Of a DNA stretch of 64,000 bases, positions 10,570 through 22,553 are shown piece after piece. The notes beneath the pieces were generated by a model that saw only the letters and a program-made list of their open reading frames with translations, searched no databases and was not told where the DNA came from. A program made the translations under genes and the position numbers. This stretch comes from Triglochin maritima. Its lineage: Eukaryota; Streptophyta; Magnoliopsida; Alismatales; Juncaginaceae. Position 1 is the first letter of the stretch, and each line of letters opens with the position of its first letter. The stretch lies in contig OY821784.1 in NCBI GenBank assembly GCA_963682175.1, forward strand, positions 25,153,621-25,217,620, in the 5' to 3' direction.

Positions 10570-11362
10570 AGATCCTTATTCAAGTTCTTGATTCCCTTGA
10601 AGGAACGATGGTAGAGATCGACGGGTAGGTGGCAATCCTTGTTGTACACTAGCCAATATGGGGACATACCCAAATTGGTCTTATATGCAGTGTGAAAATC
10701 CCACAACGCGTCCTTCAGCTTAATAGACCAATCCTTCCGTAAGGAATTATCCATCTTCTCGAGTATTTACTTTAATTAACGGTTAGAAAATTTTGACTTG
10801 CCCACTAGTTTGTGGATGATATGAGGTCACAAGGTTGTGAGTGATTGAATACTTCCTCATAAGTGCCTCAAATGAGTGATTATAGAAGTGGGTACCCCTG
10901 TCGCTGATTATGGTACAGGGCGTACCAAATTGCGCGAAAATGTCCCTTAAGTTTTTGGTGACAACTTTGTTGTCATTGGTCTTAGTTGGAATAACCTCAG
11001 CCAACTTAGACACATAGTCAACAATGACCAAAATATAAACCTTCCCAAAAGCATTTAGTAAGGGACCCATGAAATCGATGCCCCATACATCGAAGATATC
11101 GATCACAAAGATATTTTACAAAGATATCATGTCTTCCTGTCTTATTCGGCCAAGGCGTTGATTCCTATCACACTGCTAACAAAAATCCTAAGCATCTTTG
11201 AAAAGCGATGACCAGTAACACCTTCGAGGTAGTTTTCTTTAATCCAAAGTGTCCATCACATGCCTCAGAATGGTAAAATTGGAGCACACTTTGCAACTCA
11301 TTTTTTGGGACGCACTGCCAAAATATTTGGTCAGAGAAATATTGGAATAGATAGGGGTCATC
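10570..11362 (-). pseudogene. Element B: Athila-like integrase remnant (zinc-binding, core, C-terminal parts)
   Basis: Reading leftwards: the end of the RNase H-integrase linker (DDPYLF), an H2C2 zinc-finger remnant (HSEACDGHF), the integrase core with GIDFMGP and IISDRGTHF (10783-11106), then the C-terminal part [17 protein letters not shown] (10570-10754). The core keeps both Asp residues, but the DX35E Glu is Lys (GQVK), and frameshifts and stops follow at once. The gene is dead. It is cut on the right by solo LTR S1 and continues at 14484; on the left it is cut by the K LTR. It is one of two traces of an autonomous Athila-type partner. Confidence 0.8.
11358..11362 (+). repeat. Target-site duplication of S1, left copy (TCATC)
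   Basis: TCATC at 11358-11362 and again at 14484-14488, directly flanking S1. Removing S1 and one copy rejoins the integrase frame at its HWDDPYLF motif. Confidence 0.9.
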
Positions 11363-11727
11363 TGATTGACATCATATCATGCATACATTTGTGTCTTATA
11401 TCCGTTATCTTTCACCGAAGCAATGCTACATAATGAGTTCTATGTTTAAGTTTCAGTAATAAATAAGTTTGAGAAGAAGAGATACAAGGACCTAAAAGCA
11501 AGAAAAATGACTGAATTGTGAGACTCATGGACTGATATGCAAGAGCCAAGGACCTGGAAGTAAACCCAAAGGACCAATAAGTAAATCAAGAAACTCCACA
11601 CCATCATGAGGAATATTTTGAAAATTATATCCGAGTCTAAACTCCAATAACAAATCCGAGTGCACCGCATGTGAAGATTTGAAGAACAAAAAAAGATATC
11701 TGAAATAGGTCGGATCCAGTAAAAAAT

Positions 11728-11766
11728 GACCCACAATTGGCGGTCCAAGACCACTAATTAGCGGTC
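11728..11766 (+). repeat. Palindrome pair in S1
   Basis: GACCCACAATTGGCGGTC (11728-11745) and GACCACTAATTAGCGGTC (11749-11766), 21 bases apart. Confidence 0.85.
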
Positions 11767-12140
11767 GGTTTGTCTCAGAATCCGACCCGGTTTTGCCTGG
11801 ATATGGGTTATGTGTTTATGTCTATTCTGGTAATGTTGCATTAGTCCCACATCAGGGGATTGTCCCCGATTACCTTTTTCTATGACTATAAATAGAACTC
11901 TTCCTCCTCCCTTGTAGTCTACTACATGCTTGGTGGAATTTTCTCTACTTAGAGTAAACTTTGGAGCAAAACACAAGAAGAATGCTACTTGTAATGTGAG
12001 TCATGCAAATAAAATAGTAATTCTTAGTTTGTTTTAATGTTGTCTTCTCTTTTAATTCTTGCATACTTAGTTTAATTTCGTTTTGTCTTCTTTTCTTAAT
12101 GACTAGTGAGTATTTACATCTCCCTTTGGGGGGTGGAGAC

Positions 12141-13686
12141 TGATTGAACGTTTTAATTAACCGCAAGTGCACAACCGCGTTGAAGTGGTGGCAAATACGG
12201 GTCGATCCACAGGGAGGTGTGTCGACTTTAGTTGGTTCGAAGGCGAGTGGGAAAGAAATGAGAGAATAAAGTTATGATCTAAACTACACTACAATGCGAA
12301 AGGAATTGGAAATACGCAATAAAACTAAACCCCATAGGGGGTAGAAAAATTATGTGAATACAAAGATATGTGTATATGTTCAATTATGCTCATCACACAT
12401 GTAGTGCATGAAAATCATAAAATTAAATTCAACTTTGCCTCCACATGAAATAAGATAACACAATATCATTAAAACATACAAGACAATAATTGGAATGAAG
12501 TTAAATGACCTCATTTATAAAGACCAAACCTCACTATGCCTCCACATGAAATAAGATAACACAATATAATTAAAACATACAGGACAATAACCAAGGTAAA
12601 GGCAACAAGAGTACATGCAAGTACAAGTCATGTTTCCTTTATCAATTCCATCCATATCCTTACCTCATCATTCCCCATAAAATAGGTCCACTAATCTAGG
12701 CATATGCTAAGCTTCTTTCAAGAGCATTAGCATATCAAAGACAAGAGTGAAATCCCATTAGATGGTTATGGAAATCATGTAAGGTTCAAAGGATTAAGAT
12801 AACACACACCTAATACATCACATAATCATAGCACATATTTCTCCACCCCCAAAATGGGGATGGAACTACTCACTAATGATTACACTACAACATACAATAA
12901 CAAAATGAAACATTCTACTAAAAGGAAATTAAACTAAGCAAGCAAGAAATATTAAAGAAGCTAAAAGGACATAAAACTAAAGAAGCATGCAAGACATATG
13001 AAAGGAAATTAAACTAAGAAAAAAACAACATAACTAAAAGAAAACTTTATTAATTACAAACTCACAATACAAGTAGCCTCCCTCCACCACGGTTTTTGCT
13101 TCAAGGCTTTTACTCCTAGTAGAGAGGATGGCCACCAAGAGAGTGATGGGATACAAAGGAGGAGGAAGAGTTCTATTTATAGCCATAGAAAAGGTAATCC
13201 GGGACAATCCCCCGGTATGGAACTAATACAATACCAAAAATAGACAAAACACACAATTATAGAAGACCCGACTAAACCACATAGGATTCGGAGCAACCTG
13301 GACCGCCAATTGGCGGTCTACAGGGTTTTGATCCGGTCTGGAATTTTTGTGGGCTTTCCTGGATGACTTTCTTCATGTGTGATGTATCAAAGTTAGTTGC
13401 TGAAGCTCTGACCCGAATCGAATTGGCAAAATACACCCCATGATGGTGTGGAGTTTCCTTATTTGCTCATTGGTCCATTGGGCTTACATTCAGGTCATTC
13501 TCCCTTGTTTCTTAGTCCCTAAGTCTCTCAAATCAGTCCTTCTTCCTGCTCTAAGGTCCTTTTATTCCTCTTCTCCTCAATCATATTTTTTCCTGAAACT
13601 CAAACATAAAACTCGTTATGCTGCATTGTTTAGGTGAAAGATAACGGATATAAGACACAAATGTATGCATCATATGATGTCAGTCG
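12141..13686 (-). mobile_element. Solo LTR S2 nested in S1
   Basis: Begins TGATTGAACGTTTTAATTAACC on the plus strand and runs as a reversed family LTR to GATGTCAGTCG. The expected terminal A is G. GAGAC flanks it at 12136-12140 and 13687-13691. Length 1546 bp. One perfect 18-bp palindrome lies at 13301-13318. S2 is younger than S1. Confidence 0.85.
13301..13318 (-). repeat. Perfect 18-bp palindrome in S2
   Basis: GACCGCCAATTGGCGGTC equals its own reverse complement. Single copy in this LTR. Confidence 0.9.
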
Positions 13687-14483
13687 GAGACCATGTACAT
13701 ATATGTTGTGATGTTTGATAAATTTTGGATTGTGTAAACTTGCATGTTTCTATGTTCACTGGGGTATTTTAATCATCTACATGTTGGGAGATTTTGATGG
13801 GTTTTGCCATAAGATTTAGACATTTCCCATGCTTAGTTTCCTCATGTTTATTGACTAAAGTTTCCTGTTGAATATGCTACATGTTAGTTAAGTGTTTGTA
13901 TTTGTGGTTGCTTGCTTGAATTATTGAAGAAACATTGTTTTGATGGGTTTTGGAATAATAATTAGACAGCTCCCATGCTTAGCTTTGTTCTTCACATGAG
14001 TTTATGGTTTTTTATGAGTCTTGCCATATCTTTGGACACTTCTCATGCTGAGCCTAATCTTATAATAATCAAGTAATAATTGCTGATACGTTGTGTGAAT
14101 GGATTGATAGGATTTGCCACATCTTTAGACACTTCCTATGCATGAAAACACACACACGACACACACACATACATGCTTACATGTGTCATTCATCACTTAT
14201 TTTACTTCATATGTGCACACACTCCACCCCTAAGGGGTTTCCATTCCTGAATTCCAGCTTGTTGTCTTAGTTAGTTTAGTTTTATTTTTGCGTGCTTTCA
14301 TTTCCTTGTTTGTGCTTACTAGTTTAGTTTTGTTTAGTTTAGCGTAATCAACTTCTTCTCCCCTATTTTCCCGCTTGCCTTCTAACGAACCAGAGTCGAC
14401 ACACCTCCCTGTGTACCGACTCTTATTTGCCACATCTTCACCGACGTTGTGCACTTACGGTTAATTAATAAATCAATTAAACA

Positions 14484-14650
14484 TCATCCCAGTGAAAGAA
14501 TCTGACATACAATCGAAATTGGGCTTGGTCAGAGTTTGACCAATCCACAGGAAATTGCTCGGTCATGTGGTAGTTCACGATGTCAGCAAACGAGGGGTTT
14601 ATCCTCACTCATAAACTATATGCGTGTCAGGAATTTTGATATTGATAATT
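14484..14650 (-). pseudogene. Element B continued: RNase H to integrase linker
   Basis: On the minus strand the fragments FADIVNYHMTEQFPVDW and FRLYVRFFHWDD match the Athila linker just before the integrase zinc finger and run straight into the DDPYLF at 11357 once S1 is removed. Stops and one frameshift interrupt it. The right edge against chromovirus F is uncertain by about 20 bases. Confidence 0.65.
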
Positions 14651-16725
14651 TGGTCTCGTGGGTTGGTCATAAGACCCGTACTCCTATTGTTTAATAAAGT
14701 CCTTCTTCATCTTCGTACTTGTTTGTGTGTTATTTGATTGTATGCTTGATGTATTGTATGTTTATATCTTTCTTTGGGAAAGTACCCTTTCAAGGAAAAG
14801 TTTCCTTTTCAGGCGAGCGAATGCGACTCGTCGGGCCAATGCACAATTTGACTTGATCTTTGTGGGTTGGGGTGTGTGTGGCTTTAAGTTAAACCTCTTG
14901 CTTTGTGGGCTGAATTTTGTGGATGGTAGGGCTGATTCAGTAGGTGATGTGGCGCCTAGTTAGTAAATGCAAACATTTGAGTTTGCATGGTTTTGGCAAG
15001 TGTTGAAAGGAGAAAAATTGTCTTTGATTTTATACTTATTTGATTTTTGCGTGGGACAAAAACCCCACAACCCTAGTCGTCTACCCTCTCTCCCCTCTTC
15101 CACTCACGTCACCACCACATCCCCATCCTTCTCCCTACACTCCGACAACCAGGCCACCAGCATCTCCGGTGAAGCATCCATATCCAGTGAGCTAGAGATC
15201 CAAGGAAGAGGCGTGCATTAGGAAGAAAACATGGGTTGTAGCTCCGGCGTCTGCAACCATCCTCCACATTAAACTCAGGTATGCCTTAGGCCCTTGAGTA
15301 AATTGGAGAGTGGGGTGTTAGCTGGAGGGCTGGCCAACACCAAGGTGGCTGGTGGTGCAGCCGGTTTCACCACCTAGCCAAGTACCTACTATGCGCGTGC
15401 TACGGTTAGGGCATGCTGGTGGCTGGCTGTTGGGTGGTCAGGTGGTGCTGGAGCTCTGACGAGCTCTGGTGAGGTCTAACCATACTTCGGTCAGGCACCT
15501 CAGGGTGGAGGTTAGGTGGCCTCCGTTGGGGTCTAGTGCGGTTGGTGCGCACAAAATCCCTAGGTTTTTCCTTTGCATGCTTTGGCACGGAGCTCTTGGA
15601 CAACCGTCTGGTGTAGCTGGATTCTTACGATGGCTGGCCTTAGTAAGCATGGAGGGGGAACCATGCAGAGGTGGAAGTCACACGTGGTTGGGGTGGGGCA
15701 TGCGCGGGTCAGTGCAGCGGAGGCGCGTATGTGGCTGACCTAGGGTTTGGTTGGCTACACGCGTGACTTGCTGGTGCGTGGGACGGCCTGCTCAATGTGC
15801 TCCTCCTTGGTCCATGTAGGGAGCCCTATTCGTGTAGATGGACCAGGGGTTGGTGCATGCATGAGTTCTTTCTTGTAGTTTTCGTGATATGTCTTTTGGC
15901 ACATAATTGTATGCTTGTTGTTTGTTGATTCATGCTTCTGCTTATTGTTTCTTTGATTATATATGAATGTCTATTAGTACATCCTGGACTGATTTTTTGA
16001 AATTATTGCACCATGCTCATTCCTGATTTATATATTGCATGTGAATATAATCATATTACTGTTGCCATGCAAGTCAGCATATGTTATGTAAGTTGTTTTA
16101 TCAGTTCATTCTCTCATGCATGCATAATAATCATATGGATGGACTTTGAATTTATATATTGCATGTGCACAGATTGATCTTACTGATTTACAGAGATACA
16201 TATGTACATACATGAATCTAATCTTGTTTTTGCTTATCAACTAGAGTCTCATGATCCGTAGCTCTTGTAGCGTCAAACTCTATATCGATATTGATTGTTG
16301 TGAATGTATTATGAATCTTATTACTATAATTGCTGCTGGCCTGAGTGTGTTCTTCTGGTTGCGTGTAGGTGAAGTAGGGATTCGACATCATAACATTATT
16401 CATGACCCGTAGTTGGCCATATTAATTGTCGTGCTTATGTGGGTTGATGCAGTTATGGTTATATGGTTGCATCCTTGCTGTCTCGTTGCTGATATTGCAT
16501 GTGCTATTTCTGATGTATTTGGAGTCGTGGTGAGTGTAATTGTATGCTCATCATGTTGGGCTCGTGCTTGACTATTTTAGCTATAGATCAGATATAGTTG
16601 TATAGATAGCTTGCAATTGCATTTAATTAATAAAATAAATCATAGGCACGATTGTTGTGGGGCCGACAGGCCGTGAGTAGGACCTCTATGTAGGGAGCCC
16701 TATTCGAAAAGACCTCTATGTAAAG
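14651..16725 (+). mobile_element. Chromovirus F: 5' LTR and leader region (edges uncertain)
   Basis: The block from GACCCGT through AATAAAGTCCTTCTTCATC and TGTTTGTGTGTTAT recurs at 45138-45230, just after the chromodomain of F, so I read both as starts of the F LTRs. The region includes a pyrimidine-rich stretch after a TTATAC box (about 15030-15150), as in long chromovirus LTRs. Gag sequence starts by ~16730, so the LTR-gag border has probably suffered deletion. No PBS was recognised. ORFs inside, including the proline/serine-rich one at 14967-15221, are not convincing genes. Confidence 0.5.
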
Positions 16726-17165
16726 ATGCTGCGGAGGAGTGGGTCTACGAGATCCAGCGGATCTTTTGGGTCATTGACTATCCCCAGAGAAGAAGGTGCA
16801 TCTAGCGACTTACATGTTCTAGGAGCACGCAGTGAGATGGTGAGGAGCGACTTTTGGGGTAATGTTCTTGGAAAATATGGATGTCACTTGGGAGGAGTTT
16901 CTGGTTGAGTTCAATCAGAAGTTTTCCTCCCAGCATGTGCAGGACTGGAGGTGCGAGGAGTTCCTGGCACTTGAGTAGTGGGAGTTGGGCTTGAAGGCTT
17001 ACATCGACAAGTTCCACTCTCTGGAGAAGTACTACCCGAGCATCTATGTAAGTGATGAGTAGAGAGTGGTGAAGTTTGTTCAGGGGCTGCAGAGAGGAGA
17101 GGCCTGCTGTCGAAGATGCTAATCAGGATAATTTAAACTCTGGAAGAGGTAGTGAAGTGTGCTAC
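16726..17165 (+). pseudogene. Chromovirus F: gag fragment
   Basis: The fragments WEEFLVEFNQKFFSSQ and GLKAYIDKFHSLEKYYP followed by KFVQGLQRGE match the retrotransposon gag domain of chromoviruses. Stops interrupt it (e.g. near 16975 and 17060), and one frameshift separates the first ~140 bases. Element C is inserted at 17165 and the frame resumes at 37388 with LLEVDYRE. Confidence 0.7.
17161..17165 (+). repeat. Target-site duplication of element C, left copy (GCTAC)
   Basis: GCTAC at 17161-17165 against ACTAC at 37383-37387: one base has changed. The host gag frame reads through once C and one copy are removed. Confidence 0.75.
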
Positions 17166-18558
17166 TGATTGACATCATTTCATGCTCATATTTGTATCTT
17201 ATATCCATTATGTTTCACCTAAACAATGCTTAGTTACGAGTTTTATGTTTAGTTTTCAGGAATAATTAGGTTTGAAGAGATGAAGCATAAAAGGACCCAA
17301 AAGCTGGGAAAAAGGTCTGGATTGTGAGATCTGGGGACCAAGATGCAAGGGAGAAGGACCAGAACGCAAGACAGAGAGACCTAAGAGCAAAACAGAATAC
17401 TTCACACCATCATGGGGAGTATTTTAGCAATTGGATTCGGGTCGGAGCTCCAACAAACCAGCCAGATGCATCCAAGACCAACAAACACTCCAAGCAAAGC
17501 CCACAAAGAAAACCAAACGGATCTAAACCATATAGACCGCTAATTGGCGGTCCAGATGGCCCAGAATCCATTTAGTTTTCTGTAGCACGTGTATTTGTTT
17601 ATGCTTAGTGTATTTTTGGTATTGGTTTAGTCCCACATCGGGGGATTGTCCCGGATTAGCTTTTTCCATGCTTATAAATAGAACACTTCACCTCCTTTTG
17701 TAATCACTCCATATTTTAAGTGGTTATTCTTCCTACTAGAAGTGAGGCCTTGAAGCACACACTAAAGTAGGAGGATGCTACTTGAAATGTGAGTCATTTT
17801 ATCAATAAAGTTTTGTGTTTCTTTCATTGTTTGTTTATGCTTCTTTTATTGTTTGTGCATGTTTTAGTTTAATCGTCTTTTATTTCTAGCTTAGTTTTAA
17901 TATGTTTTTTTTGCTTAGTTTAATAATTAGTGTAATGTTTAGTGAGTAGTTCCATCCCCTTTGGGGGGTGGAGTAGATGTACATACATGCTTTAGAGAAT
18001 GGGATGAATGCTTTATTTTTTGATGTCTTGATAAAACATGAATGTATGCTTGCTTGTTTAGGATAGAATTTATAACTTGATGAGTTTTGCCAAAATGATT
18101 AGACACCTCTCATGCTAGTTTAGGTTCTGAAATAAACAACTTGCATATGTAAATGTTAATCAACTAAGTTGGTGAATAGATTGATAGGTTTTCCCTTAAC
18201 ATTTAGACACTTCCTATGCTTGATAACACCACCTTCATGTGCTTAAAGAATGTATTCTACACCCACCACTTTGCATGTGTGCACTCACTCCACCCCTTAG
18301 GGGTTTCGTATTCCAGAAATTCCAGCATTCTTGTTTTGTTCTTAGCTTAGTTCTTATTTCATCGTTTGTTTGCTTCTTTCACATTTCATACTTCTTAGCG
18401 TAGTGTAGCGTAGGTTAGCATAATCAATCTTTCTCTTCCCTATTTTGCCACTTGATTTCTGATAAACAAGAGGCTGCTCACCTCCTTGAGCACGACCCGT
18501 AGTTGCCACAACTTCAACGCGGTCGTGCACTTGCGGTTTAAATTTAAAACGTTCAACA
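17166..18558 (+). mobile_element. Element C 5' LTR (1393 bp)
   Basis: TGATTGACATC...GTTCAACA. It carries one palindrome (17535-17552), a perfect plant USE (17630-17640) and TATAAATAG (17673-17681). It differs from the 3' LTR (35992-37382, 1391 bp) at roughly two to three dozen sites by eye, so C is clearly older than D. Element C is 20.2 kb with its inserts and about 8.6 kb without. Confidence 0.92.
17630..17681 (+). promoter_or_regulatory. USE-TATA promoter in the C 5' LTR
   Basis: GTCCCACATCG (17630-17640) is exactly the plant snRNA upstream sequence element, RTCCCACATCG. TATAAATAG starts at 17673, leaving 32 bases between them. Four-helical-turn spacing of this kind is the RNA polymerase II arrangement in plant snRNA genes. 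Use in this LTR is inference. Confidence 0.65.
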
Positions 18559-18564
18559 AGTTTT

Positions 18565-18582
18565 TGGCGCCGTTGCCAGGGA
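18565..18582 (+). other. Element C primer-binding site
   Basis: TGGCGCCGTTGCCAGGGA, six bases after the LTR end; one mismatch to the tRNA-Asp 3' end complement. Confidence 0.85.
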
Positions 18583-18717
18583 GGTGCCAGTCCAGGCTCT
18601 TGTTTGGACGATTCGAGTGGATTTAATTTGTGTTTTGTAGTTTTTCTTTGTTTCAGGAGACTTGGAGTCATTAGGAGGAACGCCTGGAGAAGTGTGGAGT
18701 CAAGCTGAGCACTTAAG

Positions 18718-18755
18718 ACCGCCAATCAGCGGCCTGAGACCGCCAATTGGCGGTC
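18718..18755 (+). repeat. Palindrome pair in the C leader
   Basis: GACCGCCAATCAGCGGCC (18718-18735) and the perfect palindrome GACCGCCAATTGGCGGTC (18738-18755), 20 bases apart. Confidence 0.85.
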
Positions 18756-19144
18756 TGGTAATCTCTGTTGGCTCTTTTATTTCTTTGGTCTGTTTGAATA
18801 ATTGATGTAGTGATCTGGGATTTAATTTGGCATGTTTTGACTTATAGTTTGTTCCCAGATCCATAATCAAACCTCCTTTAAGCAACTTGGACCCTAAACT
18901 CAAAGCAAAAGATTAGGCATTCTTGTTGTTTAGGTCATGCATCATGTATGTGACTTAGGCATTTAGATTGTCTTTTATCTTAGCTTTATTTTCTGTTGCT
19001 GAGAGCTGGCGTGAGGTATGCACCTTCTACTCTCATTCATGCATTTCGTATGAACATGCATTAGGTAGTAGGAAGTGCATTGAAACAAGTGTGAGTTGAG
19101 CGTTTGTTTGGAGAGTTTATTGCAAGATTAGGACTCCAAAACGC

Positions 19145-19200
19145 TACTAAGGAGGGGCTGTCCCATAAAAGATAAGGTGGGGGATTTCATCACCCTTTCC
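19145..19200 (+). promoter_or_regulatory. Conserved leader block, element C
   Basis: The same ~55 bases occur in A (1261-1314) and D (29112-29170 on the minus strand) with only a few changes. It can fold: GGG-CCC around GCTGT, and AAGGTG against CACCCTT with one bulge. Candidate packaging signal. Confidence 0.5.
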
Positions 19201-19654
19201 TTCACCCCACAAACCACACTAATAAAGAGCCTAATTTTTAAAATCAAGTAAACATTGGCCCTAAGGATTTCGGGCGCATTAGGAGAGTGATCCGGTCCCG
19301 ACCGTCATGACCTGATCGGCGTTGCCCACTTTGTCGATAGTAGGAGAGACGAGATCCCCGGATCTTGGCTCACTTGCTGGGCTTTGTGGTCCTCATCGTA
19401 GGGAGGTGAGGCATGTTGAGGCCGCGTGACCTCGCAGTTAGGCGTCGTCTAGCTGTAAGGACCTATAGCGACCTTAGGATTGCTTGAGCCTTGTTTGCTT
19501 GTGTGCTTCTACTTGTACCCATCCGCCGTAGCATAAGGACTTCTTCCCTTCTCCCCTGAGTCATTCTTTTTCTCCTGTGTTCCCCAGTCTTCTCTTCTAC
19601 GTACATTCTTTGTTTGAAAAAAAAAAGGTTTGGTGTGTGTGCGCACCTTTCTGC

Positions 19655-20860
19655 ATGCTTTCGTGGACACGAGACGAGAGTGGTCGTTTGACGAGGAGCG
19701 TTATCAATCCGGCTTCGGTCATCGATTTCTCGACACCTTCCTCCTCTCGTGTCGCACGTAGTTCGGGTCCAATGGCTGCTAATTTCCGTGAGGAGAAGCA
19801 ATTGCGAGACCCGCCTGCTCCACTTATTCTTCCAGTTGTCGTTCCCATACCTCTTCGTGATCGATGCTACCCGAGCCGTACCGCTCTACCCTCTTGCATC
19901 GTATTACCAGAGGCTAATGGGAACCATTTTGAGGTTAAGCCTCAATTCATTTCCATGCTCCCTCGCTTCACTGGGAAAGGTGACCCATATATCTTTCTCA
20001 GGGAATTTGAGGAGGTCTGTGCTATGTTCAAGCTGCAACAACTTAGCACAAACTCCATCCATCTTAGGCTCATTCCTTTTTCACTAAAGGATGATGCCAA
20101 GAAGTGGTTGTACAGCAACCAGGCGAATGCCTTTAGGACTTGGGATGAGTTTCAATCTGCATTCCTTAAGAAGTACTTCCCAAATCATCGGACTCAAAAA
20201 TTGAGGAACGAAATCAATTCGTTCTATCAACATGAGACCGAACCATTTCATGCATACTTAGAGAGGTTCAAGGAGCTACTATCCTCATGCCCTCACCATG
20301 GCATCGAGTTGTGGCGCCTTTGTCAGATTGTTTACGAGGGTCTTCACATCCCGTCAAGAACGCTCCTTGAGTCCATGTGTCAAGGAGAGTTCTTGGGAAA
20401 GGATGAAAGGGAGGCATGGGCTTTCCTAGAAGACCTCGCTGAGAAAACCATGCAATGGGAGAGTGTGAGGGAACCACCTGCATCATCTAGTATAGGAGCA
20501 AGGATCGCAAATGCAAACTCGACTAGATCGGGTGCCGCATTTGATGTCGATACCACTACGGCCACCGAGGCGCGCATGGCGGCCTTAATGCGCCGTATGG
20601 ATTCAATTGAGCTCCAAAACCAACAAAGTGCTCCTCACATGTCCACATCTTGTCCATTTCCCTGTCATTCATGTGGTAGGATTGGTCATGTAGAGAGCGA
20701 GTGTGAGTCCATTCCTCCTGAGATGGAGCGTGTCAACGCCATCTATGACAGAGCTAGGAATGACCCATACTCATCATCTTATAATCCTGGATGGAGGAAC
20801 CCCCCAATTTTTCATGGAACCAAAATAATGCCCGGGTGGTCCTTCAAACTCCTCTAGACC
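19655..20860 (+). pseudogene. Element C gag, subfamily 2
   Basis: I choose the ATG at 19655 (MLSWTRDESGR) because it is the first ATG shared with element D; further upstream the frame has only non-ATG starts. The gag domain runs from YIFLREFEEVCAMF to IVYEGLH (about 19990-20345). A canonical CX2CX4HX4C zinc knuckle (CHSCGRIGHVESEC) lies at 20663-20704, for RNA binding. The frame then breaks at a six-C run (20800-20805) and again near 20831, each one base shorter than in D. Compared with C, D lacks ten codons of this domain. Confidence 0.88.
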
Positions 20861-22553
20861 ACATTACCAATCACACCAACCTCCCATGCATGCACAATCC
20901 TATTAGCCACCCCAAGCGCAAACCACCAATCAATCGGGTTTCCCAAATTCCAACAATATGGAAACCCGATTCAATTCGCTTGAGACCTTGACTCGTGGAC
21001 TTGAAAACTAAATGAAAATTTTTATGTCAACCATGAGTCAAGTTCTCACTTCAAATCAGCAGACCATCAAATCTCTAGAGCTTCAGATGGGCCAATTGGC
21101 TCAGTCCGTACATGAAAGAGAGAGAGGGTCTTTTCCTAGCCAGCCTGAGGCTAACCCCCGTGTGTACCATCAACAACACATGCAAAATGAGAATGTGGTA
21201 CCTCGGGGGAGGCAAGTGAACCATGTGGAGGAACCTGTTCACCATGTCAATGCCATTGTTACCTTAAGAAATGGAAAACAGGTTGACAATCACATTTCCT
21301 TGCCACACCCACCACCATCTATGCAGCCCCTCAGTGGGAATGGTGGTGAAGAAGAGGCTGAGGGTGAGGGTAATACACCAAGGCTTCCTTCTCAGGCACC
21401 ACAGAAAACCTACCTGCCAAAAGCTCCCTATCCAAGTAGGTTAACCAAAAAGCAGAGTGACAACATGGACAAGATATTATAGGTGTTTAAGCAAGTAAAG
21501 GTTAACATCCCCTTGTTGGATGTCATCCAACAAATACCTCAATATGCCAAAGTGTTGAAGGATCTCTGCACAACCAAGAGGAAGACCAATGTTCCTAAGA
21601 AAGCATTCTTGGCTGCAAATATCAGCTCACTTTTGTCCAATCCTACCTACACAAAGTACAAGGACCCTGGGTGTCCTACTATTCAGTGTACGATAGGGGA
21701 CACTAGAATGAGCAATGTTTTGCTTGATTTAGGATCAGCGGTCAACCTCCTCCCATTCTCTGTTTATAAACAGTTGAACTTGGAAGAATTGAAACCAATG
21801 AAGATCACCCTCCAATTGGCGGATAGATCTATTCGTATTCCCATGGGGATTATCGAGGATGTGCTTATCAAAGTTGGAGATTTTATATTTCCAGTCGATT
21901 TTGTTGTCCTCGATACCAATCCTGTTGCGAACACCCACTCTCAAATACCTTTGATTTTGGGTAGACCATTTCTGGCAACCTCCAATGCCTTGATTAATTG
22001 TAGAAATGGTCTCATGAAGCTCTCATTCGGTAACATGAGTGCCGAGTTTCATGTGTTCAACTCTGGTAGCCAACAGGAACCCATGGATGAACCTTTAAAT
22101 CTAAATCTCATCCGCCAATTGGAGAAAGCACCACAAAATCAACGAACACCCCTAACCCCAATGCAACCCGTTGAGAATGTTCGAGGGCCTAGCGAAAACT
22201 CATTGCCTGTCTTCGCAATGCAACAGAGTGAGCTGGCCTCGAACATGAATGTCCAAAGGGAGTGTTCGTTGCATGATTCAGTTGAGAGTACTAGTGAGAG
22301 TGAGACACCTCATCATATGCCTATACCAGAAGGTGTCTCTACCTCATGTCCCATGGTCATTGAGCCATTTGAGCTTCATATTGACTCCAACAAGGACCCA
22401 CCTATGATCGAGCGTATGCTTGATGATCTAAATGATGGTGGGAGGTCCTTGTTAGATGACTTGGGGAGCAGCCCCGTTCTTATCGATGCAGGTATGCTGC
22501 ATCCATCGAATGAGCCTGAGGAAGTCATTCCAATGCACCCGCCTATTGGTTGG
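20861..22553 (+). pseudogene. Element C protease and tail, cut by element D
   Basis: After the two frameshifts the frame is open except for TAA at 21009 and TAG at 21480. The protease site DLGSAVNLLPFSVY lies near 21727-21768, with the flap and C-terminal region IPLILGRPFLATSNALINC at about 21942-22000. The tail (22060-22553) is acidic and matches no pol domain I know. The frame is interrupted at HPPIGW by insertion of D and resumes at 31217. No RT or integrase follows anywhere in C. Confidence 0.87.
22549..22553 (+). repeat. Target-site duplication of element D, left copy (GTTGG)
   Basis: GTTGG at 22549-22553 and 31212-31216. With D removed the host reads HPPIGWRVFFDE, as D itself does, which confirms the site. 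Confidence 0.95.

Larger units (their letters stand above)
11363..14483 (+). mobile_element. Solo LTR S1 in the integrase remnant, itself split by S2
   Basis: Starts TGATTGACATC and ends ATTAAACA, flanked by the TCATC duplication. Without S2 it is about 1.57 kb. It carries the palindrome pair (11728-11766), a USE-like GTCCCACATCA (about 11849) and TATAAATAG (about 11887). There is no internal region, so the element was lost by recombination between its LTRs. Subfamily 1-like LTR. Confidence 0.85.
18583..19654 (+). other. Element C untranslated leader
   Basis: About 1.07 kb with no credible ORF. It holds two palindromes (18718-18755) and the near-invariant leader block at 19145-19200, with GGGGCTGTCCC and GGTGGGGGATTTCATCACCC. 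Both are placed as in element D. Candidate home of packaging and dimerisation signals. Confidence 0.7.

Noticed and set aside
14967..15221. Proline/serine-rich ORF as a possible host gene
   Set aside because: It lies in the pyrimidine-rich part of a chromovirus LTR; such stretches give open frames by composition.
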